A stretch of DNA of 64,000 bases from Lunularia cruciata (GCA_948567375.1 OX419761.1:30790243-30854242); one strand, 5' to 3'. Shown: positions 1-10,799, counted from the first letter of the stretch. Numbers and translations are program-made. Notes: generated by a model from the sequence alone, not told the origin.

Positions 1-1773
1 TAGTAGCATGATGGCAGAACACAAACAACATCTACAAGAGGTCCTCCAAATTCTGAGACAAAATCGATTATATGCCAAAATCTCAAAGTGCAAGTTTGGC
101 AAGTTTGAAATAGACTACTTAGGGTATAGAATAAGTGTAGAGTGCATTCAGTATTGACGGATAAAATAGAGTTCATTCAAAAATGGAGTTCCCCAGAAGA
201 TCAAACTCAACTCAAGAGCTTCTTGGGTTGATGTGATTCTATCATAGATTTGTCAGGGACTTCTCCAAGGTGGCACAACCTTTAATGGCACTACTTGGCA
301 AGGGGAAGAAGTGGACATGGAGAACTATACAAGAGTTGGCCTTTCAAGAATTGAAAGCCACCTTGCTACATGCACCAATCTTGAAGTGGTATGACCCAAA
401 ACATCCAATCAAGTTGGCTACAAATGCATCAGGCATAGCAATAAGAGCAGTACTACAACAAGAGTGGCATGACGGATGACATCCAATTGCATATTTCTCT
501 TGAAAGTTGTTACCAACAGAGCATAACTACCACACCACAAAATGCGAAAAGCTGGCCATTGTTTTGGCAACCAAGCATTGGAAGCACTATCTGAGTGAGA
601 AGGCATTTGTAGTAGAGATAGACCACAAACCTTTAGTCTACCTCAAGATGTAGAAGGATCTATCTCGTCACCAAATTTGGTAGGTAGAGTGGTGACAATG
701 CTTCAACATGACAATCACCTATGTGGAAGGTAAGAAGCAACTTGCAAATGCATTCACCCGCATGCCAATGGCAAACAACTTGGTAGTAGAGGTTAAGATT
801 TACCATGAATTTTGGCGAAAGATTATGGCTACTACAAAATTGATCCACAGATTGTAGAAGCACAATCATCCAAAGGCATCACCAACACCAAAGGACTCAC
901 CTTTTGTGACGGCAGATTATGGATCCCAAATGTCCCAAAATTGTGCACCACCATTCTAGCGGAATGTCATGATTTGGCCATTGCAGGTCATGTCAGAGTG
1001 GACAAGACCTTGGATGCAGTCTAGTGCCATTACTATTGGCCCAAGATGAGCAACAATGTGATGGACTACGTGTGCAGCTGCCTACTTTATCAACAGAACA
1101 AAGCTTCTAATCAAGCTCTTGCAGGGCTCCTTCAACCTCTCCCCACTCCTACCCAATGTTGGGAACAAGTGAGTATGGATCTCGTCTATGAATTACCCAA
1201 GACCACCTCAAAGTTTGACTCTATTGTGGTCTTTGTGGACCAGCTCAGCAAAATGATTCATGTACGCCCTACCACCAAGGATGTGACCGCTCCACAACTA
1301 GCTCAATTATACTTAGATGCAGTCTTCTCTCACCACGGCTTGTCTAGAGTACTCATCACTGATAGAGGCACTCAATTCACCAGTTTGTTTTGGCGAACAC
1401 TTTTTGGTTTCTTCAAAACCAAGTTGACCATGTCCACAGCTTACCACCCACAAATAGATGGATAAACAAAGCGGGCTAATTGCACAATTGAAGATATGTT
1501 ATGGGGCTTCACCTTAAAAGAGCAAGAGAGGTGGGACACCCTACTCCCATTGGTGGAATTTGCTTACAACAATCTAGTGAATGCATCCACCTAGGTCACT
1601 CTATTCTTCCTCATGTATGGTGAGCATCCCTTCACACCTTCTAGCTTGATGAAGATCCGTCTAATGGCTACCAAGGTTGATGCAGTCAACACATTTGTTT
1701 CTAGAATCCAAGAAGGTGTGGAGAGCGCCAAGCATAAATTACAAATTATGCAAAATTGATAGAGCAGTATGCT
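1..1773 (+). pseudogene. Family-A Ty3/gypsy pol fragment (end of RT, RNase H, integrase), element A0
   Basis: Decayed C-terminal half of a gypsy polyprotein. Visible in order: the end of RT with [20 protein letters not shown], then RNase H (270-640; YDPKHPIKLATNASGIAIRAVLQQE, then DHKPLVYL), the integrase zinc finger (about 960-1,100; ECHDLAIAGHVRVDKT) and the integrase core (1,170-1,500; SMDLVYELPKTT, ITDRGTQF, STAYHPQIDG). The aligned element A1 at 36-43 kb shows that the chromodomain is missing here. Several stops and frameshifts (for example at 156, 478 and 1,463) make it non-functional. It breaks off at about 1,773 inside the integrase C-terminal region, exactly where a truncated family-B LTR begins. 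The upstream half lies outside the window. Confidence 0.9.
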
Positions 1774-2025
1774 AACTAGCTTAGCTTGCACGCCAAGTAG
1801 GCGGCTTATAGAAGGAAGCTTCTTGATAAGCTTCCTAGTTAACTTGGCTTGCACTCTAAGAAAGCAGCTCAAGGAAGCTTCTTGAGAAGCTTCCTAAGGC
1901 TTTGTATGCTACCTATAAATACCAAAGCCAAAGCTCATGCTAGGCATTTGGATTTTTCCCTCATTCAAGCATCCCAATGTGAGCTTCTATTCTCCTATTT
2001 CTCTCCTTGGTCTTGGTCTTTTACA
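1774..2025 (+). repeat. Truncated 5' LTR of B1
   Basis: Matches the second half of the 3' LTR (from about 7,530 to 7,780), including the CTATAAATACC TATA box (about 1,911) and the end TCTTTTACA. The U3 portion that would hold the heat-shock-like array is deleted here. The end is fixed by the primer-binding site that follows directly. Confidence 0.88.
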
Positions 2026-2040
2026 TTGGTATCAGAGCAG
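2026..2040 (+). other. Primer-binding site (tRNA-iMet type) of B1
   Basis: TTGGTATCAGAGCAG follows the LTR end directly. TGGTATCAGAGC is the usual plant LTR-retrotransposon site that pairs with the 3' end of initiator methionine tRNA. Confidence 0.9.
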
Positions 2041-2299
2041 GAATGAGATGGATAGAATTTATGGACCACCAAACCCACTTCTGCCAAACCATTGAGATTT
2101 TCATGTCTAGATATTACCCAAGCATCATTTCACACAATTTATCACCTCATGCTTTGGGTATGATTTTCTGCATATGATCATTGTGTCTAAGGAACCCTTG
2201 ACACTTCAGGTTGTAACTTATGGAAAACGGTGGATGTGTTGTATCTATGTGTTTATCAATTAAATAAATTGAGGGTAGCGGAATAGAGTAGTAGCTATG

Positions 2300-2990
2300 G
2301 CGGCAATACCAGACGTTATCCTTGCAATGCAACAACAAATCGAGCATCTTACTCAATTGTTGGATGAACAAGACCAACAACGACAAGAACATATAGAGAG
2401 AGCGCTAGTTTGAGATGGAGAAGATTACATTCAATTTCCAAAACCCAAGGTGTTTGAAGGTAAGAATCTTCCGGGCACAGTGGAGAATTGAAGCAAATTG
2501 GCTCAGTAAGGAGCTACATCACACAATTTTAGAACATCATCATGCAAATTCCAAATATCCAAGAAGGTGAAGTTCTGGATTGATTTGTGTGAGGATTGAA
2601 GTCACAAACCAAATTAGAGGTGACCATGCGGGAGCCACAAAACATAGCAGAAGCCATGCAATTGGCTAAGCATTTTGATTCCTTGGTTGCGATAACTTGG
2701 TCTTGATCTTGACCTACACAAAGCCTACCAGTACACTATGCACGAATGGAAAAACCGGTACCAATGGAGATTGATGCTATCCAACGGAAACCACTTGGTA
2801 TAGCGGATAGAGAAAGATTGCGATAAAATGGAGGTTGCTTTTATTGTCGCCAAGTTGGACATCACATTATTGAATGTCCACTTAGGAATAAGCAACCTCG
2901 ACAAGTTGCCCAGATGGAGTTTGTGGAACAAAATGATCAAGGAAACAAAGAATCCCAATAGGAGATTTTGAGCCGCCTACTGGAAGCTTG
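2300..2990 (+). pseudogene. gag of B1, internally deleted
   Basis: Starts MAAIPDVILAMQQQIEHL at an ATG also used by B2 (minus strand, 35,231). A CX2CX4HX4C zinc knuckle (CFYCRQVGHHIIEC, about 2,833-2,875) identifies it as nucleocapsid. Compared with B2, about 240 bp is missing at about 2,490 (the join reads GTGGAGAATTGAAGCAAATT), removing part of the capsid. Stops are present throughout. Confidence 0.82.
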
Positions 2991-3690
2991 ATTAGTTCCA
3001 ATGGGATTGAAGGCTCGACCTATGCAGGTTTGCTTCACTTGCAAGGTACACTATCTAATTGGGGTTGTAAGATTTAAGTTGATTCTGGAAGTTTGGAGAA
3101 TTGTATGTCTATGCAAGTAGTAAAGGAATTGGGTATTCTTATCAAGCCAATGATTGGAAGTAGATTGATGATGGCGGATGGTAGATAGGGTTCTGCATTC
3201 CATACCTCACATCCTTTTACCTTCAAGATTGGGAAGGAGTATTTGGAGTGTATGAGGTTTGTAGTGGCACCTCTACACTATGATATCATTCTAGGTCTAC
3301 CTTGGCTTGAACATCATGAGGTTCAATTTGATTGGACCCGACAGCAAATTCAAGTACAACACCAAGGTAGGAATTTCCGACTACGTTGTTTGGCACCTCT
3401 AAGTAAGACACCTAAGAATAGTCAATCCCAAGATGAGAAGTTTATTGAGAAGGTAGCCATAGAGAAAACCTTGAAGGGAGATGAGTCCCAAGATGGGAAG
3501 TTTGCCAAGAAGGCAACCATGGAGCAAGCTTGGAAGAGAGATGAGTCCCTAGAAGGGAAGTTGGTTAGTAAAGCAGCCATAGAGCAAGCTTTGGAGGAAG
3601 ATAAGTCTATATTTGCGGTGTGGATCAAGCTTGTTGCACAAGAACAATCTAAGGAAGGACAAGAGCCTCATCAAGCAATGGTTGATTAGA
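2990..3690 (+). pseudogene. Aspartic protease of B1 followed by a 22-residue tandem-repeat linker
   Basis: Retropepsin-like segment with the active site VDSGS (about 3,080), then GSRLMMADGR and YDIILGLPWLE (ILG flap-end motif, about 3,280). After it come four imperfect 22-residue repeats (3,419-3,604) of the form DESQDGKFxxKAxIEQAxKG, highly charged and unlike normal protease-RT linkers. One stop sits just before the active-site Asp and one follows ADGR. The open stretch ends with a TAG at 3,687-3,689, just upstream of an inserted solo LTR. Confidence 0.82.
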
Positions 3691-3717
3691 TAGTTCAAGA
3701 GTTTGTGGACGTGTTTA

Positions 3718-4458
3718 TGTAATACCAAGGGTTAGCCATATGATCTAGATGTGAAATTTGGTTTGGTAACATCTAGAATGATGCTATACATGATGGTCAA
3801 AATAGATCAGATAGAAGTATCACCAAAAGAGTACTTCTACTAATAGGGCATAGACCAAAATAGACTTGAAAACCTTAGAACCAATAGCTAGACATATGAT
3901 TTAAAGGTGAGAATTGGTTTGGTAACATCTGGAAGGATGTTACACATGATAGACTAAACAGATCAGAAAGAGGTATCACCAAAAGGGGACTTCTACTAAT
4001 AGAGTAGGAATTGAAATATGCCTGAAATCTTTGAAGGCAATTTTGGAGGCCTAAATAGATGAATTAGACCTAAAAAATGTGCAGATTCCCCCCCCCCCCC
4101 AAATGCAAGAAAGGTTGGCTTTCTTTCCCCCTTGCTTTGTCTCATCGAGAGCTTTCCAACGGTACCTTACGTGATTCTAAGATTCCTATAGGAAGATTCC
4201 CTAAAAGATTCCCTCTGGTCAAAGCTTGTTTGACCAACCAGATAGGACCTAGACCAGACAGGTCACCCATCCAAGTAAGTAATCCAAGGGTGGAGCTTGC
4301 TGACATATCACCTATCTATGTCCCTAATCCTATGGTGGAGCTTCCTTGGAGGAGATCCTCTTTGTCTATATAATAAAGAGAAGGTGCTCCCTTGGGGCAT
4401 TGAATGTTTGAGTATGCAATTTGTGTTTTCTCTCTTCTCTTGTCCTTGGAGGATTACA
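3718..4458 (+). repeat. Solo LTR of family A inserted in B1
   Basis: Runs TGTAATACC to GGATTACA (741 bp), flanked by GTTTA (3,713-3,717) and GTTTC (4,459-4,463), an imperfect 5-bp target duplication. Joining the flanks restores the uninterrupted B2 sequence (GTGTTTCTGGATGATCT, from 33,56x on the minus strand). It contains a TATA box (CTATATAATAAAG, about 4,363) and a pure C tract (about 4,087-4,099). No internal region is present. Confidence 0.92.
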
Positions 4459-7300
4459 GTTTCCGGATGATCTACCAAAGGGATTACCCTTTGATCATGG
4501 TATGCCCTTCAAGATCGAGTTATTGCCAGGGAGTACTCTAGTGAGTAGACCAATCTATTGGCTCTCACCAAAGGAGTTGGAGGAGTTGTGAACAACACTT
4601 ATAGAGTTTTTAGAGAAGGACTTCATACAACATAGTACCTCTCCTTGGGGAGCACCGGTACTATTTATTCCAAAGAAGGATGGATGACTTTATTTTTGTA
4701 TTGATTATCATGGGCTTAATAAGCAAACCGTGAAGAATGCATATCCCTTGCCTTGGATTGACAACTTGCTTGATCAACTAAGTAGAGCATGCTACTTTTC
4801 CAAGTTGGATCTTTGCAGTGGTTATTAGCAAATTCCTATTGATAAAGAGGATGTGCAAAAGACTACTTTTTGCACAAGGTATGGGCATTTCGAGTGGAGA
4901 GTTCTACCTTTCAAACTCACTAATGCTCTAGTGGTCTTCATGGATCAGATGCATTGGGTGTTGGATGGACTATTGGATTGGTCCGTGGTGGTGTTCTTGG
5001 ATGATATCTTAATCTATAGGTAGACAAAGGCAAAACATGTGAATCATGTGCAAGAAGTCCTAAGATGACTACAACAATGGAAATTTTACTGCAAGAAGTC
5101 AAAGTGTGCCTTTTTACCTTCTTAGGTCATAAGATCTCATCAGAGGGGATCAAGATGAAAGAAGAGAAAATCAAGGCCATTATTAATTGGTCTACCCCAA
5201 AGGATGCTACAAAAGTATGAGCATTCAATGGATTGGCCAGTTTTTACCAATGGTTCATCCACTATTATGCTCATGTGGCTGCACCATTGACTGACCTCTT
5301 GGGAAAGAACTCAAGCTTCCAATGGACCATCAAGCATGAAGAAGCATTCCAGAAGTTAAAGTATATGGTGTCTTCAAGACCCATTCTTCAACCATATGAT
5401 ACTCAACTACCTTGTGTGGCTGATTTTGATGCTTTTAACTTTGCAATTGGAGCTATGTTGCAACAAGAATTTCCAAATGGACTACATCCCATTGCCTTTG
5501 TGTCTTGCCAACTAAATACAACTGAAAGAAATTATTATGCTTGAGATTGTGAACAACTTGCAATGGTATATGCCACCAGGTTATGGATGCATTATCTCTT
5601 GGGAAAACAAGTGATCATGCAAATTGATCACAAGCCATTGTTGCAAACCTTACACTTGGAACACATGAAGAGTCAACATCATTGATGGGAAGAGCAACTC
5701 CAATTGTTTGACATCAAACTTGAGTACAAACCAGGTCGGTTCTATATCATCCTTGATGCTCTATCACAACGACTTGATTTGAAATCTCTTCCTCTCATCA
5801 CGGTGGCAATTAGGATGGTGTCAATTGACCCCAAGGTCCATGACAATCTTTGGTCAACTTTACAACAAGATCCATTCTTCCAAATGGTACATGGTCGTCT
5901 GGCAATAGGCAAAAAGGAGTACAACACCTTCTCCTTCAAGGAAGGCCTTCTATTCCATGCGGGCCAAATCTATGTTCCAGCCAAAGGTGATCTTCGACTT
6001 CTGCACCTTCAAGAAGCCCATGATCTACCAATAGCTGGTCACATGGGGGTGGACAAGACCTTAGGTACTCTCCAACACCAATAGTGGTGGCCCAACATGA
6101 CACAAGATATTTGGAAGTTTGTTTGATTGTGTGAGAGTTGTCAACGCAACAAGGCTAGTAACCAGAAGCTGAGTGGACTCCTTCAGCCACTTCCCATTCC
6201 AGCTACTCATTGGGAACATGTGAGCTTAGATCTCATCACCTCCTTGCCCAAGACACAACAAGGTCACACAACAATTGTGGTGTTTGTGGATAAGCTTAGT
6301 AAGCAAATCCATTTGGCACCAACAATTGATATTGTGGATGCTCCAACCTTGGCGCAACTCTACTTTGATAATGTATTCAAGCATCATGGGATGCCACGTG
6401 TACCCACCTCCGACCGTGGTCCTCGCTTCACCAGAAAGTTTTGGCAAGCCCTCTTCCAGATACTTGGCACCAAATTTGCTTTGTCCATAGCCTATCATCC
6501 TCAAACTGATGGACAAACTAAACATGCAAATTGCACTTTGGAAGATATGCTTCGTGCCTTTGTCAACATTCACCATACCAATTGGGATGAATGTCTTGCA
6601 GCTGCAGAGTTTGCATACAACAATTCTAAATAGGCAAGCATCAACTTCTCTCCTTTCTTCCTTAATTTTGGCCAAGATCCGCTTGTCCCAGATTCTCTTC
6701 TTACTTCTCCTCCATCTTAGGTCCCTCATACTTCAACCTTCCTGACCACCATATCCAAATCTCTCCAACAAGCCAAATCTCACCTCCTTGTTGCTCAAAA
6801 TTGTCAAAAACAATATGCAGACCACCATCGTTGTGATCTCACCTTTGAAGTTGGTGATAAAGTTATGCTATCCTATAGTAATCTACCCCTCCCACTTGAT
6901 ACCCAAGTTTGTAAACTTGCTTCTAATTGGAAAGGACCTTTTGATGTCACCCAAATCGTCTCTCTTGTTGCTTATCAACTTGCCTTGCCTTCTCATATGC
7001 GCATCCATCATGTCTTTCATGTTTCCACGTTGAAACCCTTTGTTCCTAACCCCTCTTATTTTTCCTCTCAAGTCCAACCTCCTCCTCCCCCTATCCCTAT
7101 CAATGATCATGAGGAGTATGAAGTTGATTGTATCCTTGCGCATTGCCACATCTAACGAGGATGCTGACAACATACGAAGTACAAGGTCCTTTGGAAAGGG
7201 TATCTCCTTCATGATGCTACATGGGAACCTCTTTCTCACCTCTAGAATGCACAAACGGCCATCCAAGAGTTTGAAGCTTCAATGGCAACGAGGATGTCAC
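4459..7300 (+). pseudogene. pol of B1: RT, RNase H, integrase, chromodomain
   Basis: RT 4,459-5,200: [33 protein letters not shown] and the catalytic box [10 protein letters not shown]. RNase H 5,233-5,780: QLPCVADFDAF, QLNTTERNYYA, IDHKPLLQTL. Integrase 5,900-7,080: zinc finger EAHDLPIAGHMGVDKT...CESCQRNK; core LDLITSLPKTQ, SDRGPRF; the catalytic Glu of DGQTERAN is Lys (DGQTKHAN). A chromodomain follows at about 7,105-7,260 (EEYEVDCILAH, YKVLWKGYLLHDATWEP), which marks a chromovirus. Stops break every domain. Confidence 0.9.
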
Positions 7301-7303
7301 CAA

Positions 7304-7319
7304 CTAGCGGTGGGGGAAT
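7304..7319 (+). other. Polypurine tract of B1
   Basis: A purine-rich run with GCGGTGGGGGAATA lies directly before the TG that starts the 3' LTR; this is the plus-strand primer position. B2 and B3 have the same element in reverse next to their 3' LTRs. Confidence 0.75.
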
Positions 7320-7320
7320 A

Positions 7321-7780
7321 TGTAACAATATGGAGTTTAGCGACGTAGTTAGTAAGGCTAACGAAGTAGAGAATAAGCCAAATTAGCCTAGAATATTCTA
7401 GAAGTATCTAGAAAGCTTCTTAGAAAGCTTCTTGGGAGTCTTCCCAACTAGTTAACTTGCACTCCAAGCAGGTAGCTTCTAGAAGGAAACTTTTATAAGG
7501 AAGCTTCTAGAAGCTTCTAGAAGCTTCTAACTAGCTTAGCTTGCACGCCAAGTAGGTGGCTTCTAGAAGGAAGCTTCTTGAAAAGCTTCCTAGTTAACTT
7601 GGCTTGCACTCTAAGAAAGCGGCTCAAGGAAGCTTCTTGAGAAGCTTCCAAGGGTTTTGTATGCTACCTATAAATACCAAAGCCAAAGCTCATGCTAGGC
7701 ATTTGGAGTTTCCCCTCATTCAAGGGTCCCAATGTGAGCTTCCATTCTACTAATTCTCTCCTTGGTCTTGATCTTTTACA
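7321..7780 (+). repeat. 3' LTR of B1 (family B)
   Basis: Starts TGTAACAATATGGAG and ends GATCTTTTACA (460 bp). The U3 part is crowded with GAAnnTTC units (see the regulatory entry) and TATAAAT lies at 7,669-7,675. It is the fullest family-B LTR here; B2 copies are 410 bp and B3 is 426 bp, mostly because of differences in this array. Confidence 0.92.
7391..7527 (+). promoter_or_regulatory. Heat-shock-element arrays in the family-B LTR
   Basis: At 7,391-7,403 the sequence is GAAtaTTCtaGAA, and at 7,500-7,527 GAA and TTC alternate six times with exactly two bases between each (GAAgcTTCta repeated). This is the spacing recognised by heat-shock factor trimers (nGAAnnTTCnnGAAn). The larger array ends 141 bp before the TATA box. 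Further imperfect GAAgcTTC units lie at about 7,420-7,440 and 7,565-7,650. Heat induction is inferred from the motif, not shown. Confidence 0.7.
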
Positions 7781-8332
7781 AAAATAGACTTGAAGACCTT
7801 AGAATCAATAACTAGACATATGATTTAAAGGTGAGAATTAGTTTGGTAACATCTGGAAGGATGTTACACATGATAGACTAAATAGATCAAAAAGAGGTAT
7901 CACCAAAAGGGACTTCTACTAATAGAGTAGGAATCAAAATATGCTTGAAATCTTTGGAGGCAATTTTAGAGGCCTAAACGGATGAATTAGGCTTAAAAAA
8001 TGTGCAATTCTACTCCCAACAAAGGAAAGGTTGGCCTTTCCTCCCCCCAAGTTTGTCTTGTCGAGAGCTTTCCAATAGTACCTTACCCATGTGATTTAGA
8101 GATTCCTACAGGAAGATTCTCTAAAAGATTCCCTCTAATCAAAGCTTGTTTGACCAACCAGATAGGACCCGGACCAACATGTCACCCATCCAAGTAAGTA
8201 ATCCTATGGTGGAGCTTCCTTGGAGGAGATTCTCTTGGTCTATATAATAAAGAGAAGGTGCTCCTTTGGGGCTTCGAATGATTGAGTGTAAAATCTGTGT
8301 TTTCTCTCTTCTCTTATCCTCGGAGTATTACT
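7781..8332 (+). repeat. Distal part of the A0 3' LTR
   Basis: Starts mid-LTR (AAAATAGACTTGAAGACC, aligned with about 3,812 in the solo LTR) and runs through the TATA box (CTATATAATAAAG, about 8,239) to GGAGTATTA. The terminal CA is not clear, so the end is approximate. It abuts the broken non-LTR reverse transcriptase, suggesting A0 inserted into that gene. Confidence 0.83.
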
Positions 8333-9440
8333 GCAGTGTCTAAGAAGCGTATGACAAAATCCTCCAATCCTATTGGCACTCCAAGAATACGAAGTCCATT
8401 TGTGGATGTGATACACCCCTCTGGAAGCTCAAGGTGGGGAGGGATACCTAAAGGGGACCATGCTCTACACTTTGACACCTTGACTCTCAAGCCTACTAGA
8501 TATAGCTTGGTAGTCAAAGGTTTGCCTAATCTGATCTATAGGCCCTACGATGTGTGTATCATCTACCAAGGAGTGAAATACATAACTTGGTATGGCTAAA
8601 GTAGTAGATAAAAGAGCTCTAAAGTGAGCCATGGCAATTAAGGCCCCCCCTCCAAAGGATCTCCTTGACATGTACCAACGTTGATTCCAAGACGGTGATT
8701 CCCTCTTGTGAACCACCATGCTGGTAGTAAAGGGAAGCAAGGGAGCCATAAAAAGACCGCACAAAAGGAATGAGACTCGCCAAGGATCCACTAGCCTCCC
8801 TAAGCTCTCTAAAGATGGATGCACATGAGATGCTATTAAAAACGTTCTCAACATCCACCTGTAGGACGACCCACTCCGGATGTATATCTAGGAGTGCTCT
8901 AATGCCTAGAGGTATAGCCTCACATCCTCCAAGTGTAGCTACTCCAAACTGATGTGGATTGAGGTGCTGTCAAAAGTGAGAATGATATTGAAGGACAATG
9001 GTTCAACTGACCAAACGCAAAAAGATCTCTCCAATAACAATCTAATGCCTCCCATGTCTTTCTCCATCGCCGAGAAGTAAACTAGCACTTAACACCTGAC
9101 TAACAGACATAGGAATGTCTCCTCTTGCTATTGCTACAACCACTTGAAACAACTCAGTAAAACCATTAGAAGGATCATTTGCCTAGAATCAATGTCTAAG
9201 GTGCTCATAAACCATCCCTAACAAGCCTCTTGAGGAAAGGCAAGGGGCAATGCACAATGCTTGTGCAAATAGCAACCTATCAAGACATAAAGGCTGCTCA
9301 AGCTGATAATCTAAGACCTCTAGTGTGTGTCCCTCTATTGCTATAGGATGTAGTGAGTGTAGGGAAGAGATAGTCTCATCAGTAGGACTCGCCATAGACA
9401 AAGGGTGTAGCATTTATGCCGCTCTATTAAACTCTCCCAC
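8333..9440 (-). pseudogene. Non-LTR-type reverse transcriptase fragment
   Basis: Read on the minus strand in several frames: an N-terminal region around DPSNGFTELFQVVVAIARGD, then IRALLDIHPEWVVLQVDVEN followed by VFNSISCASIFRELREA (RT palm Asp), PLLPFTTS and the shifted box SLVDDTHIVGP (xxDD), then GIPPHLELPEGC and LRILGVPIGLEDFVIRFLDT. The style (DVxNAFNSISR, ADDTHI) is that of LINE-like reverse transcriptases rather than gypsy ones. It is cut at 8,333 by the family-A LTR. No endonuclease domain or poly-A tail was found. At least two frameshifts and several stops make it dead. Confidence 0.65.
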
Positions 9441-9659
9441 TTGACCCAATGTCCTACACTATTATAATTGAGTGGACTCTATGGTATCTTGTGGCAATGC
9501 ATGTCTCCTAAATCATGTAGCCCTAATAGATTCCTCCTAAGGGCCGCCCAATCCCCCGCTCAGAATTGATGAATTCTAGCAGCCACCTCTCTATGCACGC
9601 ACATCCTCCTCTAGCATAATGAAGACACCATCGAGGGAGTAAGAGGAATAGGAACCATG

Positions 9660-9968
9660 CTAACTCGTCCAAGGATTCACATGCCAAACGATCAAGTGGT
9701 AGGCAAAAAGCCTGTCTAGCCTCATCATGTGGTGTGCGGGGTAGCTTATGGAATAGCCGTGGACTGGAAAACTCGTATCAAATAACCCCGAAATGCAACC
9801 CGTTTGAGAAGCTAACCACTCCCACAACTCGATCGGTATCCTTGGAACGATCAACAAAGGGATAGAAGAAGCGTACGTGATCCCGAGTGTCATTGCTATC
9901 GATGTGGTAGCTCGTCTCACGTGTGTATCCCAAGTGGGCCAATCATAGTCCTTGTGCATCCTTTCCAC
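9660..9968 (-). other. Unrecognised open stretch, possibly upstream part of the same retroelement
   Basis: About 102 residues, starting MERMHKDYDW and containing WDTHVRRATTSIAMTLGI and LWEWLASQTGCISGLF. I do not recognise the family. It lies upstream of, and on the same strand as, the reverse transcriptase fragment, so it may be a decayed N-terminal part of that element; it could also be chance. Confidence 0.3.
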
Positions 9969-10428
9969 ATAGATCTTTACCCCTTGCGAGGTAAAGGGTC
10001 AATGACACATCGGGCATGGTGTATCACGAACGCTCTAAGCGACCCCACATGGGAAAGTGTAGCTATGTCTAGTACAAGAATAATGATAGTAACACATGAT
10101 GGTCTTTTCCATATCTATTCACGACCAAACTCACATAAGAAAACAATCTCTCCAAACCCTAAAATTTATAAATTCTCATAATTTTCAATTTCCATCTCCA
10201 AAATTTTTAAATTAAATTCTCATAAAACTTAATTATAAAAACCAAGAGATTGAAAATGAAAATTCCAAACCTATCACTCTCAATGATCACTCTAAATCCC
10301 AAAAAAAATCTAAATATCCTCTTAACTTTCTACTCCATTCTCCGTAGTCTTTGATCTAGACACCCATGGAACCAAAAGTAAAAAATGAAGAAAATCGATT
10401 ATTCACACAAGTGCTATATGCTGGAGAG
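9969..10428. other. AT-rich spacer upstream of the AP2 gene
   Basis: No recognisable coding or repeat feature. From about 10,140 it becomes strongly AT-rich (many AAATTT and TTATAAAA runs). It may include distal promoter sequence for the gene that starts at 10,800, but I see no motif worth naming. Confidence 0.4.
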
Positions 10429-10572
10429 CCCTCCTGAATTAAAGATGTCCTCCGTCTCCACACTCTCCCTCATCTCCCGAATTAATCCAGGGAAAGAGAG
10501 CCCTCCTGAATTAAAGATGTCCTCCGTCTCCACACTCTCCCACAGCTCCCGAATTAATCCAGCGAAAGAGTA
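10429..10572. repeat. 72-bp direct tandem duplication upstream of the AP2 gene
   Basis: Two adjacent copies, 10,429-10,500 and 10,501-10,572, both starting CCCTCCTGAATTAAAGATG. They differ at only a few bases (CCTCATCTCC versus CCACAGCTCC; AGGG versus AGCG near the end). They lie about 230-370 bp upstream of the predicted start codon, so they may fall in promoter or 5' UTR. Confidence 0.9.
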
Positions 10573-10799
10573 TCCACTTTCCACCGGACAGATCTGGTTT
10601 CTGTTGAGTAACCGAGAGTCCGTCTGCTCGTCAACGTGGTACGTAGAACTGTACTGCGTTGGGGTTTTAAATGGTAAACCCGGAACTGACCTTTTCACTT
10701 TGTCAACCAGGCGCAACGAGCCCCTACTGCAGCTCTATTCCTGGAGCTGCCATCTTTCCATATTCCTGATTTTGCTGCATATTTGGATTTCGAACATCC

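Larger units (their letters stand above)
1774..7780 (+). mobile_element. Family-B Ty3/gypsy chromovirus B1, inserted in A0
   Basis: Order: truncated 5' LTR (1,774-2,025), primer-binding site, gag, protease, a solo family-A LTR insertion, RT, RNase H, integrase, chromodomain, polypurine tract and 3' LTR (7,321-7,780). Immediately right of the 3' LTR the sequence is the middle of a family-A LTR, so B1 landed in the 3' LTR of A0. On the left the expected first half of that LTR, the A0 integrase end and the first part of the B1 LTR are all missing, so a deletion joined A0 pol to the B1 LTR. All reading frames are broken. Confidence 0.88.

Noticed and set aside
3419..3604. CRISPR-like array
   Set aside because: The repeats are in-frame protein-coding repeats with no constant repeat and unique spacers.
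4087..4099. C homopolymer as a vector or assembly artefact
   Set aside because: The same tract occurs at the same LTR position in several independent copies.
6226..6729. Long open stretch on the minus strand (167 codons)
   Set aside because: It is antisense to the B1 integrase core; composition and lack of any domain show it is a shadow of the plus-strand gene.
1..8332. Endogenous pararetrovirus (caulimovirid)
   Set aside because: RT and RNase H alone could suggest it, but LTRs, primer-binding sites, DDE integrase and chromodomain identify Ty3/gypsy chromoviruses.
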